From assembly GCA_013152415.1 (NCBI GenBank), contig JAADGI010000017.1, positions 104,104 to 168,103 on the forward strand: a stretch of DNA of 64,000 nt. The letters are read 5' to 3'. Numbering within the stretch: the stretch's first letter is position 1; every line of letters begins with the position of its first letter. This DNA is from Gammaproteobacteria bacterium. GTDB taxonomy: Bacteria; Pseudomonadota; Gammaproteobacteria; HyVt-429. A program made the translations under genes and the position numbers. The notes under the pieces were generated by a model. The model had not been told where the DNA came from. It ran no database searches and was given only the letters and a program-made list of their open reading frames with translations. Below, piece after piece: positions 48,642-57,319 of this stretch.

Positions 48642-49199
48642 TTAAGCCCCACCCATATTGTCCCATACTTCATCTTCTACAATACCCAGTTCCCGATCCC
48701 ACACCAAGCGCCCGATATTTTTAAATTTAGCCACCGAGATCACCCCCCGGCGGCTGCGTCGACCACCCTTGGTATCACTCAACTCGGTAAGGAGCTCATC
48801 CCGCTGTACCTCGTAGATCTCACAAGATTCGTACTGATCATCCATCAGAACCAGTAACACGCTGTCCCATTCTTGATCAATTTTGATTTGGCCGACACGC
48901 TGTCCAGACTTTTTTTCATCAAATACAACCCGGCCCTTAATCTGGATCTTCTGGCCCTTGCGTTCACCTTTCCCAATGGCGTCGTAGCCACCTGCCTGTC
49001 CCTGAGTTATCTCAAGATTCAATATTTCGGCAGCATCATACTGGGCAATCTCGGCACTGATACCCCCCAAAGACTTCCCTGTTGCCTGTCGGTAATCTCG
49101 AGCGAGCCGACGCGCCTCACCAATCAGCTTGGATACTGAGTAGACCCCCATATCATCAAGACCCCCGAGTTGAGCCGAGCCAGTCAGCGCAATGCCCAT
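48642..49199 (-). CDS. Hypothetical protein with PD-(D/E)xK-like pattern (DUF6998-like)
   Basis: The 185-residue protein has GGISAEIAQYDAAEIL (Glu50), GYDAIG (Asp73) and KIQIKGRVV (Gln86, Lys88) followed by a strand IDQEWDSVLLVLMDDQY. This order of Glu, Asp and QxK on strands resembles the restriction-endonuclease fold, as in the DUF6998 group, but the match is from memory and without alignment. The N-terminal 16 residues may not be real: an ATG at 49151 (MGVYSVSKLIG) has GGGGG upstream. No partner methyltransferase is near. Role unknown. Confidence 0.65.
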   Translation of the reverse strand: MGIALTGSAQLGGLDDMGVYSVSKLIGEARRLARDYRQATGKSLGGISAEIAQYDAAEILNLEITQGQAGGYDAIGKGERKGQKIQIKGRVVFDEKKSGQRVGQIKIDQEWDSVLLVLMDDQYESCEIYEVQRDELLTELSDTKGGRRSRRGVISVAKFKNIGRLVWDRELGIVEDEVWDNMGGA

Positions 49200-49473
49200 T
49201 ATTTAGGAAACCTCGGCCTCAGTAAATAGCTGATTGCAAAAGGCGAGGAGGCAGGGATGCCCTGAACAGGGTCACCCAGACCAGAGAATCAGATAAAGCT
49301 GTGCTGTACAGTGCCATCACACCCACTCCCACCAGTTTGGAGCCAACCCCACATACGCTTGCTAACAACCCAACAAACTGGGCCTATCAACACCGGCATC
49401 ACCAAACTACCAGGGAACAACAGATGCGGGTAGCGACATAAGCTTGGGCAATTAGTTCTCTTACATCATGTGG

Positions 49474-50178
49474 CTAGCGTGGTGACAGATACACATCAGC
49501 CGTAACGGCCAAACCATCAAAGCAGGCGCGGTACTCCTTGGCCTGCATCACCCCATCCTTTTCATCAACGGCATAGGCTATCTCTATATCGTCCAGGCTC
49601 AGATCAACACCCTTACTTTCGAGCCTACCTTCACATTTCTCAAAAAGACGATTCCCGGTGGCATCGAAACCTCGAAACGCATGGAGGTCACCGTTATATT
49701 GATGCAAAAAAATGAGGGTCTGGCTGGGGGCATTTCGGTGTGTCGGTAAATAGGTAGCGGAATAATCACGTATCACCCGCCCCTGGTCATCATAAATATT
49801 GATGGAAATACTATGAATACGGTCTCGAGGTGCTTTAGGCTCCTCTTTCTTAAGCATTGAAAACACCTTGTCTATAACCCCTTTCTCTTCCTCCCGCTCC
49901 CACTGAATCACGCTCAGTAATTTTCCCGACTTCTTGTCGTAATAGCTGATCTCTTCATAAAACTCTGGATGCCGCGGATAACCACCAATACGTGATACCT
50001 GTCTGATTTCGTACTTTGCCTGCGCCGTATTGTGCAAGTCGTAGAGCACATCAACAAACCGATTCCACCGTGTCACATGGGAATCACTACCGCTAACCTG
50101 AAAACTTGAGTCAGCCAATACAGGCGGTGATATGCCCGTAAAAATGACACTACAAACGAATACCAATCGCATCCACAT
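49474..50178 (-). CDS. Hypothetical exported protein
   Basis: The start is ATG 50178 (MWMRLVFVCSVIFTG), with AGGAG seven bases upstream. The 234-residue product has a signal peptide ending SPPVLA. The mature part is rich in Asp and Tyr, with IHSISINIYDDQGRVIRDYSATYLPTHRNAPSQTLI and a Cys pair (EKCEGRL, YRACFDG) that could form a disulfide. I recognise no domain. The 270-base gap downstream (49200-49473) shows no gene. Confidence 0.75.
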   Translation of the reverse strand: MWMRLVFVCSVIFTGISPPVLADSSFQVSGSDSHVTRWNRFVDVLYDLHNTAQAKYEIRQVSRIGGYPRHPEFYEEISYYDKKSGKLLSVIQWEREEEKGVIDKVFSMLKKEEPKAPRDRIHSISINIYDDQGRVIRDYSATYLPTHRNAPSQTLIFLHQYNGDLHAFRGFDATGNRLFEKCEGRLESKGVDLSLDDIEIAYAVDEKDGVMQAKEYRACFDGLAVTADVYLSPR

Positions 50179-50224
50179 AATTGATCTCCTCAAATTTATT
50201 TAGCAAGCATACTAATTATCACAC

Positions 50225-50632
50225 CTATAAGCCCAAATGCATCACGATCTGGCGCAATCCCCCGTGGTGCCGGTGTTCCCAAAGATACACCCCCTGCCAG
50301 GTCCCCAGCGCCAAACGACCACTGACAACGGGGATCGACAAACTGGTGGCAGTGAGCGCACTCTTGATATGGGCTGGCATATCATCCGGACCTTCTGTGG
50401 TATGGGTATAAAGTGAGTCACCCTCTGTTACCAATCGATTCAACCAATTCTCCAAGTCACAACGTGCCGACGGATCGGCATTCTCCTGAATAATAAGGCT
50501 GGCTGAGGTATGACGACTAAACAGGGTACATAAACCCTCGTCTATATCCGCCCTGGAAACAATAGCCTTTACGTCGGCGGTAAAATCATACAGGCCCTGA
50601 CCCTCGGTGTGGACATCAAGCTGATAGATCAT
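50225..50632 (-). CDS. YjbQ-family protein (thiamine-phosphate synthase-like)
   Basis: The 135-residue protein has the UPF0047 pattern FSRHTSASLIIQENADPSARCDLENWL, HTTEGPDDMPAHIKSAL and LGTWQGVYLWEHRHHG, with conserved His residues likely to bind metal. E. coli YjbQ has weak thiamine-phosphate synthase activity; the true role is unsettled. Confidence 0.95.
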   Translation of the reverse strand: MIYQLDVHTEGQGLYDFTADVKAIVSRADIDEGLCTLFSRHTSASLIIQENADPSARCDLENWLNRLVTEGDSLYTHTTEGPDDMPAHIKSALTATSLSIPVVSGRLALGTWQGVYLWEHRHHGGLRQIVMHLGL

Positions 50633-50693
50633 GGGTTAAAACACCATAACGTTCATAATGACCCCGCTGCAAACGGGCGGTAATAATGTCATG

Positions 50694-50780
50694 CGTCATA
50701 CCAGCGTAGACCGGTATCCAGAATGCTTTGGTTTCATTAACGTATTTTCTTTGGACTCCGGCCTACGGAGTGACAATGAC
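50694..50780. repeat. Degenerate palindromic repeat of the GTCATTCCGGC type
   Basis: The left arm at about 50694-50722 (GTCATACCAGCGTAGACCGG...) and the right arm at about 50750-50780 (TTTGGACTCCGGCCTACGGA...) are imperfect inverted copies, related in form to the dispersed intergenic repeat found in many proteobacteria. It is eroded relative to the other palindromes in the window. Confidence 0.6.
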
Positions 50781-50848
50781 TTTTCACACAGCCTCCTACG
50801 CCAGAATAATGATATTCACAGCAAGCTTGGGGACACTACCCTCAGAGA

Positions 50849-51301
50849 TTAAAACCATCGACGGGTCTCTATATTCTCCAGGGCCTTAGCCCGCTCATAG
50901 GCCACCTTCGCCGCCTGATCTTCACCGAGCTCCTTGCGGGCATCACCCATCAGGCGCCAATTTCGAATCTTTAAAGCCTGCTTGTCGCCCGCAAGGGTGT
51001 TCGACTTGGCGGCCAGGGCGAGCACCTGCCTGAACTGTTCCTGGTCATAGCGCAAGTCCGCCAGCTCCGTCCACAACACCGCATTACCAGGTTCAATTCG
51101 TAGCGCCCGCTCATACAGACCGGCGGCATTGTCAAAACGCCCGGCCTGCTTTTCCTGGCCCGCAGCGTCGGCCAGGGCCTGCACTACCTGCTTGTCAGAC
51201 ATGCTGGTTTGTGGACGCACAGTGTAACGATCCACGGGACAGGCCGTGAGCAACAAAGCTAACAATGCCAAAACCAAATGGAGGTATCGGTGGGCATTCA
51301 T
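50849..51301 (-). CDS. TPR lipoprotein next to the PBP1B-type gene
   Basis: The 150-residue protein has a signal ending LLTAC (Cys21) and two tetratricopeptide repeats (about 60-145), including FDNAAGLYERALRIEPGNAVLW. It starts four bases after the mrcB stop, so both are co-expressed. A role as outer-membrane activator of the wall synthase, like LpoB in E. coli, is possible but the proteins are not homologous as far as I can tell. Confidence 0.85.
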   Translation of the reverse strand: MNAHRYLHLVLALLALLLTACPVDRYTVRPQTSMSDKQVVQALADAAGQEKQAGRFDNAAGLYERALRIEPGNAVLWTELADLRYDQEQFRQVLALAAKSNTLAGDKQALKIRNWRLMGDARKELGEDQAAKVAYERAKALENIETRRWF

Positions 51302-51304
51302 ATC

Positions 51305-53599
51305 TTATCTTCCAAAAATTCGTTTAAACCAGCTCGGCTTTTTCCCTGCGACACAGGGTGCCACCTGTATGGGCGCCGAACCCTTAATAAAGGGGAGTTC
51401 TATCACCGATTGGCACCCTGCACCGGCCTTGAGGCCTGATTTCATATCGATGGCCACACTGACCACTTGGCTGGGTTGCACCAGCTTTAGGGGCACCAAG
51501 GGCAGACGTCGCATCATATCACCCCACACCCGTAGCGCCCCACTGGCACCGGTCAGCCCCACGGGCTGGTTATCGTCCCGCCCCAACCACACCACCGCCA
51601 GCCGGTTGCCGGTAAACCCTGCAAACCAACTGTCTCGATAATCATTGGTGGTCCCGGTCTTGCCAGCAATATTGAGTGCGGCCGGTATCATCGCCACCAA
51701 GCCACGCCCAGTTCCCTGGGAGACGACCCGCTGCAAAGCCGTGTTTAGTAGGTATACTGGCTCGGGCTGGAAACGCTGTTGCAACTCCAGACCATAACGC
51801 TTAAGGGGTATACCGTCTTCGGTGAGGACGGCACGTACCGTACGCAAGGGAAACCGAAAGCCACCGCTCGCCAGGGTATGATACATCCTGGTGACCTCCA
51901 GTGGCGTCAGTGTCACCGCCCCCAGTAAAGTGGAGGCATAAGGTTTTAAATGCCGCTCGATGCCCAGTTTGCCCAATGTCTCGAGCACTGATTCCAATCC
52001 CAACTCCAAACCCAGGCGCGCGGTAGCGACATTGTAGGACTGCGCCAGCACCCGGTACAGGGCCACTTGGCCATGAAATTTTTCGTCGTAGTTTTGTGGT
52101 GACCAATCAGGGGCACCGGCACTCTTCCAGGTAAGCGGACCATCGTCAATCAAGGTGGCCAGGGTATAGCGGTCAGGTTGAGCCAAAGCAGTCAAAAATA
52201 CTGCAGGTTTGATCAGCGACCCGACTTGACGTTGGGCATCCAGGGCGCGATTAAAACCCGCGTAGGTGGTGTCCCGCCCACCCACCACCGCCAAGACCTC
52301 ACCATCACCCACATTGGTCACCATTACCGCTGCCTGGAGTTGACCTGAGCCTTCATCCTGTGATGAGTCGAGGCGCTTCAATACACTCTCTACGGCCCGT
52401 TCTGCCGCCTCCTGTACGCCTAAATCCAGGGTCGTAAACACCTGGAGGCCCTCAGAACGCAGATCCTCATCCAAATAATCCCGGCGCAATTGCCGATGCA
52501 CCAGGTCCAAAAATGCACCGTGCCCACTGCCTTGGTTTAGGGGAGTTTTCGTCACCCCCAAGGGGGCCTGTTGTGCCAGCTGATATTCCTGCTCACCGAT
52601 GAACCCCTGTGCGGCCATCTCACGAAGGGTGAGGTCACGCCGTTCGGTGGCACGTTCTGGATGTCGACGTGGATTAAAAAAAGAGGGGCCCTTGATCATA
52701 CCCACCAGCATGGCAAGTTGTGGCATCTCGAGTTCCCGCAGGGGTCGACCGAAGTAAAACTGGCTGGCCAGACCAAATCCGTGGATGGCACGGGGTCCCT
52801 GCTGACCGAGGTATATCTCATTGATGTAGGCCTCGAGAATTTCCTCCTTGTCATAGTGAATCTCCAGCAACAGGGCCATGACCAGCTCTACGAGCTTACG
52901 CCGCAAAGTGCGCTCGGAACTCAGATAAAAATTCTTTACCAACTGCTGGGTCAGGGTACTGCCACCCTGCACCGCCTTACCGGCACGCATATTGGCGAAA
53001 AACGCACGTACCAAGCCCCGCAGGACCACACCATGGTGAACAAAAAAATCGTGGTCTTCGATGGCCACCAGGGCCGATACCAGATAGGAGGAAACGTCGG
53101 TGATCTTGACCGGTATGCGGTCTTCGTGATGGCTAGGATAGATACTCCCCACCATAACAGGCTCCAGTCGCAACAAAGGCAAATCGACCCTGGCCGCAGC
53201 CTGTTGCAGGGTACTCACTTTGCCTTTGCGTATCGCCAGACGAAATCGTAGCGACGCTTGCTTGGTGTCCCAAAACTGGAACGGACGGGACACAATAGTA
53301 AAAACCCCGGCCTTATATTGGTAAGTCCCCGGTTGTTGGGCCAAAGCCCGCCGCCGATAACCCAGCGTTTTGAGCTCCTCCAACAAGCGCTTCGGCTCTA
53401 ACCGCAGCCCCACATACAGCTCTAAGGGCCGGGCATAGACATGGGCCGGTACCGCCCAGCGCCGACCTTCAAATTTTTCCCGCACCACGCCGTCCAGATG
53501 AACGACCCAGGCCACAAAAGCCAGACCGATGACGAGCAGACCGTAGCGCCATAACCGTCGACGCCAGATTCTATTCGGAAGCCAGGGAATACGCTTCAA
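51305..53599 (-). CDS. mrcB: Penicillin-binding protein 1B
   Basis: The 764-residue bifunctional protein has one membrane helix (LLVIGLAFVAWVVHL), a UB2H-type domain (about 55-140), a transglycosylase domain with EDHDFFVHHG (Glu181) and GGSTLTQQLVKN, and a transpeptidase domain with Ser461 in SLIK, SYN, and KTGTTND. It polymerises and cross-links peptidoglycan. CpoB, its regulator, is at 19.2 kb. Confidence 0.97.
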   Translation of the reverse strand: MKRIPWLPNRIWRRRLWRYGLLVIGLAFVAWVVHLDGVVREKFEGRRWAVPAHVYARPLELYVGLRLEPKRLLEELKTLGYRRRALAQQPGTYQYKAGVFTIVSRPFQFWDTKQASLRFRLAIRKGKVSTLQQAAARVDLPLLRLEPVMVGSIYPSHHEDRIPVKITDVSSYLVSALVAIEDHDFFVHHGVVLRGLVRAFFANMRAGKAVQGGSTLTQQLVKNFYLSSERTLRRKLVELVMALLLEIHYDKEEILEAYINEIYLGQQGPRAIHGFGLASQFYFGRPLRELEMPQLAMLVGMIKGPSFFNPRRHPERATERRDLTLREMAAQGFIGEQEYQLAQQAPLGVTKTPLNQGSGHGAFLDLVHRQLRRDYLDEDLRSEGLQVFTTLDLGVQEAAERAVESVLKRLDSSQDEGSGQLQAAVMVTNVGDGEVLAVVGGRDTTYAGFNRALDAQRQVGSLIKPAVFLTALAQPDRYTLATLIDDGPLTWKSAGAPDWSPQNYDEKFHGQVALYRVLAQSYNVATARLGLELGLESVLETLGKLGIERHLKPYASTLLGAVTLTPLEVTRMYHTLASGGFRFPLRTVRAVLTEDGIPLKRYGLELQQRFQPEPVYLLNTALQRVVSQGTGRGLVAMIPAALNIAGKTGTTNDYRDSWFAGFTGNRLAVVWLGRDDNQPVGLTGASGALRVWGDMMRRLPLVPLKLVQPSQVVSVAIDMKSGLKAGAGCQSVIELPFIKGSAPIQVAPCVAGKKPSWFKRIFGR

Positions 53600-53692
53600 G
53601 GCAGGCTGACAAGGGACAGGTTGTGAGCAGTGCTATGAGCCGACAGGGTCCAACCCTTGAGATAACTCAAAATCATACTTACCGCTTGAATT

Positions 53693-53917
53693 TCAGGCCT
53701 CCCATTCCTCCAAGGGTGGTGGAGGTCTATGGGTACGCAACAACCGGCGACCCTCATCCACATCTTTGGCAAAAATCATGCGTACATCTAAATTCGCATC
53801 TGCGGAAAGATCTGTCCGCATGTTGCGACATTGGGTTTTTGCCTCCCTAAATGCTGTGTGAGTGTCCACCAGCTCGAGCTTCTCTTCAGGGAGGACCTTA
53901 AATACAAAATAGGGCAT
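53693..53917 (-). CDS. Small conserved-looking hypothetical protein
   Basis: The 74-residue product (MPYFVFKVLPEEKLELVDTH) is rich in Arg and Glu and ends in PPPPLEEWEA. It has no signal or cysteine pair. It starts with a strand that recalls Asp/Glu-rich small proteins found near wall genes in sulfur oxidisers, but I cannot name a family. It lies upstream of mrcB by 94 bases. Confidence 0.65.
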   Translation of the reverse strand: MPYFVFKVLPEEKLELVDTHTAFREAKTQCRNMRTDLSADANLDVRMIFAKDVDEGRRLLRTHRPPPPLEEWEA

Positions 53918-54012
53918 GTTGAAATCCGTACAAAATAAGAAGATAAAGCCTTACAATACCGCTATTTAACCACGATTAAACGCAACAAGCTAAGACTGCC
54001 TGCCGACGCGCT

Positions 54013-54324
54013 TTAATCGGGCAAATCTGCGCCACAATGCCAGCAAAACTCGAAATTTCCCGGATTGCTTTCACCGCATCCAGGGCATTGAGTGGGCCTC
54101 TTTTCCGGCCTGGGTGTCTCGAATATCTCGACAATGGATCGTGCCGCCACCATATCGGTCTCATCGGCTACCCACACCTCGGGATAAGCATTAACAAAAG
54201 GAATCTCGCCCACCACACCCTGAGCATTGGCATTGAATATCTCGGCATGAATACCGTGGGCATCCATACGATCTTGCAACATCTGTGCATCAAGGAGATG
54301 GGCCGCAACGTAAAGTCGTTTCAT
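54013..54324 (-). CDS. DUF2007-type protein with C-terminal zinc ribbon
   Basis: The 103-residue protein starts MKRLYVAAHLLDAQMLQDRM, has the DUF2007 (PII-like fold) part to about residue 70 (YPEVWVADETD), and a zinc ribbon at Cys80, Cys83, Cys94 and Cys97 (CPGCGESNPGNFEFCWHCG). It probably signals or binds a partner; function unknown. Confidence 0.88.
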   Translation of the reverse strand: MKRLYVAAHLLDAQMLQDRMDAHGIHAEIFNANAQGVVGEIPFVNAYPEVWVADETDMVAARSIVEIFETPRPEKRPTQCPGCGESNPGNFEFCWHCGADLPD

Positions 54325-54430
54325 AGGGTTTCACTACTTTAAAGTTCCGTGACCACTCAAGGTTTCTCTGATTAAGGCCAGAGCTGGCCCTATCATCGCA
54401 AAATATCATATCCTCTTATAAGCGCGATGA

Positions 54431-55057
54431 TCAGGCCCTTAGCATCAAAAAAACACCTGTTCCAATCATCACACAACCGGCAATTTTACTCATTTTTACC
54501 CTGGCCCTGGGGCCTAAAAGAAACAATTTGGATTTACTCGCCATAAAGGCATAACCTATCTTCACGCCCCCTACAGCGACTACAGTAATGACAATAATGA
54601 TGCCTACGTCAAAATACGACATTACAGACAAATCAAAAAAAGCGGGGAAAATTCCAAAATAAAATAAGATAGCCTTTTGATCGCCCAGGGTAATAAACAA
54701 ACCGGTCATAAAACTAGACAACAGAGAGGATCCTACAGCTCCCTCAGTCTCCACAGCCTCTGACTTTGACCTCCATAACACCCACCCTAAGTACACCAGA
54801 TAAATTGCACCAAGGTATTTCACAAAAACAAACAAACTACCCATGGTTTCGACCAGAACAGACAAACCAAGAATGGCCAATAATATAAAGATGATGTCGC
54901 CAACCACTATTCCCAAAGTGGTGAAAGCACCATGGATAAACCCAGATGCAGCTGACCTTGCCGATACTGCCAATACACTGACGCCAGGGATAGAAGCCCC
55001 AACAACCATGACTCCAAATAATGCAGCTATACTGCTAGACGTCAGGCTACTTTGCAT
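54431..55057 (-). CDS. LysE/RhtB-family exporter
   Basis: The 208-residue protein has six predicted helices and the family start GASIPGVSVLAVSARSAASG with VGDIIFILLAILGL following. Members export amino acids or related metabolites. The substrate is not known. It stands alone. Confidence 0.9.
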   Translation of the reverse strand: MQSSLTSSSIAALFGVMVVGASIPGVSVLAVSARSAASGFIHGAFTTLGIVVGDIIFILLAILGLSVLVETMGSLFVFVKYLGAIYLVYLGWVLWRSKSEAVETEGAVGSSLLSSFMTGLFITLGDQKAILFYFGIFPAFFDLSVMSYFDVGIIIVITVVAVGGVKIGYAFMASKSKLFLLGPRARVKMSKIAGCVMIGTGVFLMLRA

Positions 55058-55138
55058 AGGCCCATACCCTACCCATTAAACATGGGCACAGCCTCAAGAT
55101 ACACCCTAATCAGTGAACTCATGAGTCATTATGCTCGA

Positions 55139-55699
55139 TTAACTTTTGCCACGAGACTTCCCATATTTCATTGCCACCCAAATTCCGATCATAAATACCA
55201 CTTGCCATTCTACGAATAAGAGAAAAGCCCAAAGACTCTCAAAACTGTCAGAAACCAACTCGTTAATGAAACGAAAAATCAGACCCCCTACCGCACCACC
55301 AAGGGTGACTACAGCCACAAATAAATAACGTCGCCTAATTATGGGCCAGGCTAACACCAAGCCAAGCGAAACTGACAATGCCCCAATCGCACCGGCGGCA
55401 GTAAATGCTAAAGGCTGGCCACTGCCGTAACCAACGTCGATAGACAAGCGCCAGCCAGCAATTGAAAATGCAACCAGCAGCAGAACTGTAATCGCACTTC
55501 TGCTGCGCTGAAAGGCACCAATAAAATATCCGAGACCAAACAACGAAAGGCCCAATACAATACCTGGGTAGGGCTTCACAAAAAACGAATCCTCTGCTAT
55601 CCAGAGACCTCCCGCCCAGCACAAGACCCCGGACAAGAACCCCACGAGTATAAATATAATAAGCGATTGGCGAGTTAGCACGCCCAATTTAACAATCAT
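55139..55699 (-). CDS. Hypothetical membrane protein
   Basis: The 186-residue protein has about six hydrophobic segments (near 12-35, 45-62, 68-88, 95-118, 125-145, 158-178). I recognise no family. It is divergent from the MerB-like gene with 78 bases between. Confidence 0.7.
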   Translation of the reverse strand: MIVKLGVLTRQSLIIFILVGFLSGVLCWAGGLWIAEDSFFVKPYPGIVLGLSLFGLGYFIGAFQRSRSAITVLLLVAFSIAGWRLSIDVGYGSGQPLAFTAAGAIGALSVSLGLVLAWPIIRRRYLFVAVVTLGGAVGGLIFRFINELVSDSFESLWAFLLFVEWQVVFMIGIWVAMKYGKSRGKS

Positions 55700-55777
55700 A
55701 TCAATAATTAACTATGCCACTATGGTTTACAAAGTGATAGCCTCAACCAATAGAAATCAGAACTGTGAGAATAGGAT

Positions 55778-56494
55778 ATGACAAACACCGAAACCAACTC
55801 AAGTGAACAAAGCTGTGGTCCGGTTGACCCTTCAATGATCAGCCCAGTGATGCGCAGTGTATACCTCTACATTAGCAACACCCTGCTGGAAGAAGGCAGA
55901 ATGCCGTCACTCAAGGAAGTGTCTGAAAAGACAGAACAACCATTGGAAGTAATCAACCAGGTACTTGATGTATTCGAAAGTGTTGCCGGAATCTACCGTG
56001 ACCCATTTTTCAATAATGTCATTGCCTTTTATCCGGTGGCTGCTATTCCAACTATCCACAAGATAGTACGTTCAGGTAGTAAACGTATCGCATATTCACC
56101 TTGTGCAATGGACGCACTGACGTTGGCACCCACTCTGGAGCGCAAGCTAGACATCCGATCGGCGTGTAGATACTGTGACCACGAGATCACTATTAGCTAC
56201 AATGATGATGGCAGCAAAATTACCGGGCACACACCTGAAGATATCTGGATCTGGATCGAAGATCGCATCCCAAGTGATGCACCTTACTATCTAGTCGTAT
56301 GCATCAACACCAATTTTTTCTGCTCTAAGGAGCACCTCGATAAATGGCGGGCAGCAGAAACATCCACCCACAGTGGAAAGCCCTACAGCCTGAGTGATGC
56401 ATTTGCCGCATCTGACCGATGGTGTACATACAAAATGTATAAGCTGGTTGTTGAGGGAAGGCCCTGGGGCGGCAAAGCCCTTGATCAGGTCTAA
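55778..56494 (+). CDS. MerB-like (alkylmercury lyase family) protein
   Basis: The 238-residue protein has an N-terminal winged-helix-like part (about 20-75) and a C-terminal domain that keeps the MerB catalytic residues in order: Cys109 and Asp112 in YSPCAMDALTL and Cys182 in NTNFFCSKEHLDKW, the equivalents of Cys96, Asp99 and Cys159. It also has a CRYC pair (130-133). MerB breaks carbon-mercury bonds. No merA, merT, merP or merR is nearby, so it may instead be a metal sensor, or rely on genes elsewhere. Confidence 0.85.
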   Translation: MTNTETNSSEQSCGPVDPSMISPVMRSVYLYISNTLLEEGRMPSLKEVSEKTEQPLEVINQVLDVFESVAGIYRDPFFNNVIAFYPVAAIPTIHKIVRSGSKRIAYSPCAMDALTLAPTLERKLDIRSACRYCDHEITISYNDDGSKITGHTPEDIWIWIEDRIPSDAPYYLVVCINTNFFCSKEHLDKWRAAETSTHSGKPYSLSDAFAASDRWCTYKMYKLVVEGRPWGGKALDQV

Positions 56495-56742
56495 GGGATC
56501 ATCAATTAGATAGAAGTGCCCATAAATCTGTCCCCATTACTCAATGGTATCCACAATAAGCTCACTCTGTCATTACTACCGGCGACTGTGGTGTACGCAT
56601 CTTCCAACGTATCATGAAAACTGGTGCTGTATTTGACTATACTGAGTTTGTCGATGGGACAAAAAACCTGATAAAACTGTCCAAGGCGGGAGGTTGGCCG
56701 GGGCGGTGCCACAAATATTACGCATAAAGAGGAAAAAAGAAA

Positions 56743-57183
56743 ATGACTTTTTGGGTCTGGGATTCATCGCTGTCTATTGGGATTGAAGTTATAGATGATC
56801 AGCACCGCAGTATAGTGGATTACATCAACGAATTGGATGTCGCATACAGGGGAAAGGATAGAGAGAGGGTGACTGAGGTTATCTCAGGCTTGGTGGACTA
56901 CACAATAACACACTTTGCTTTTGAAGAAAGTCTTATGGAGAAAGCCGGCTATCCACTTCTGGATTCACACAAAAAGGGGCACGAAAAATTCACGGCACGC
57001 ATTGCAGGGTACAAAGATAAACATGACAGAGGGGCTGATGTAACACGGCAACTTATGCTGGAGTTACAAAGATGGCTGGAGATCCATATCAGGAATGATG
57101 ACCATGATTATGCCCCATATGCCAAGAAGATTCTTGGCAAGAACGGCTGGCTCAACAAGACTTTACGCAAGTTTTTTGGATAG
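56743..57183 (+). CDS. Bacteriohemerythrin
   Basis: The 146-residue protein has all di-iron ligands: His21 (DDQH), His57 and Glu61 (HFAFEE), His76 and His80 (HKKGH), His115 and Asp120 (HIRNDD). It binds oxygen reversibly and is common in microaerobic sulfur oxidisers. AGAGGAAAAAAG precedes the ATG. It lies 248 bases after the MerB-like gene, likely a separate unit. Confidence 0.95.
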   Translation: MTFWVWDSSLSIGIEVIDDQHRSIVDYINELDVAYRGKDRERVTEVISGLVDYTITHFAFEESLMEKAGYPLLDSHKKGHEKFTARIAGYKDKHDRGADVTRQLMLELQRWLEIHIRNDDHDYAPYAKKILGKNGWLNKTLRKFFG

Positions 57184-57319
57184 AAACAGTTCCTCGATTT
57201 TATGGGTCTTTTGGTGCAACAAAAGGACATCTAAAAATCACCCCGCTGATTCGAAAGCCGTCACCGGACTGTGGTAACGTATAGGACCAAATTACGATCA
57301 CCTCAGGACACCCATCACC

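Noticed and set aside
56506..56712. 68-residue minus-strand frame between the MerB-like and hemerythrin genes
   Set aside because: No ribosome binding site or family; gap probably holds the hemerythrin promoter.
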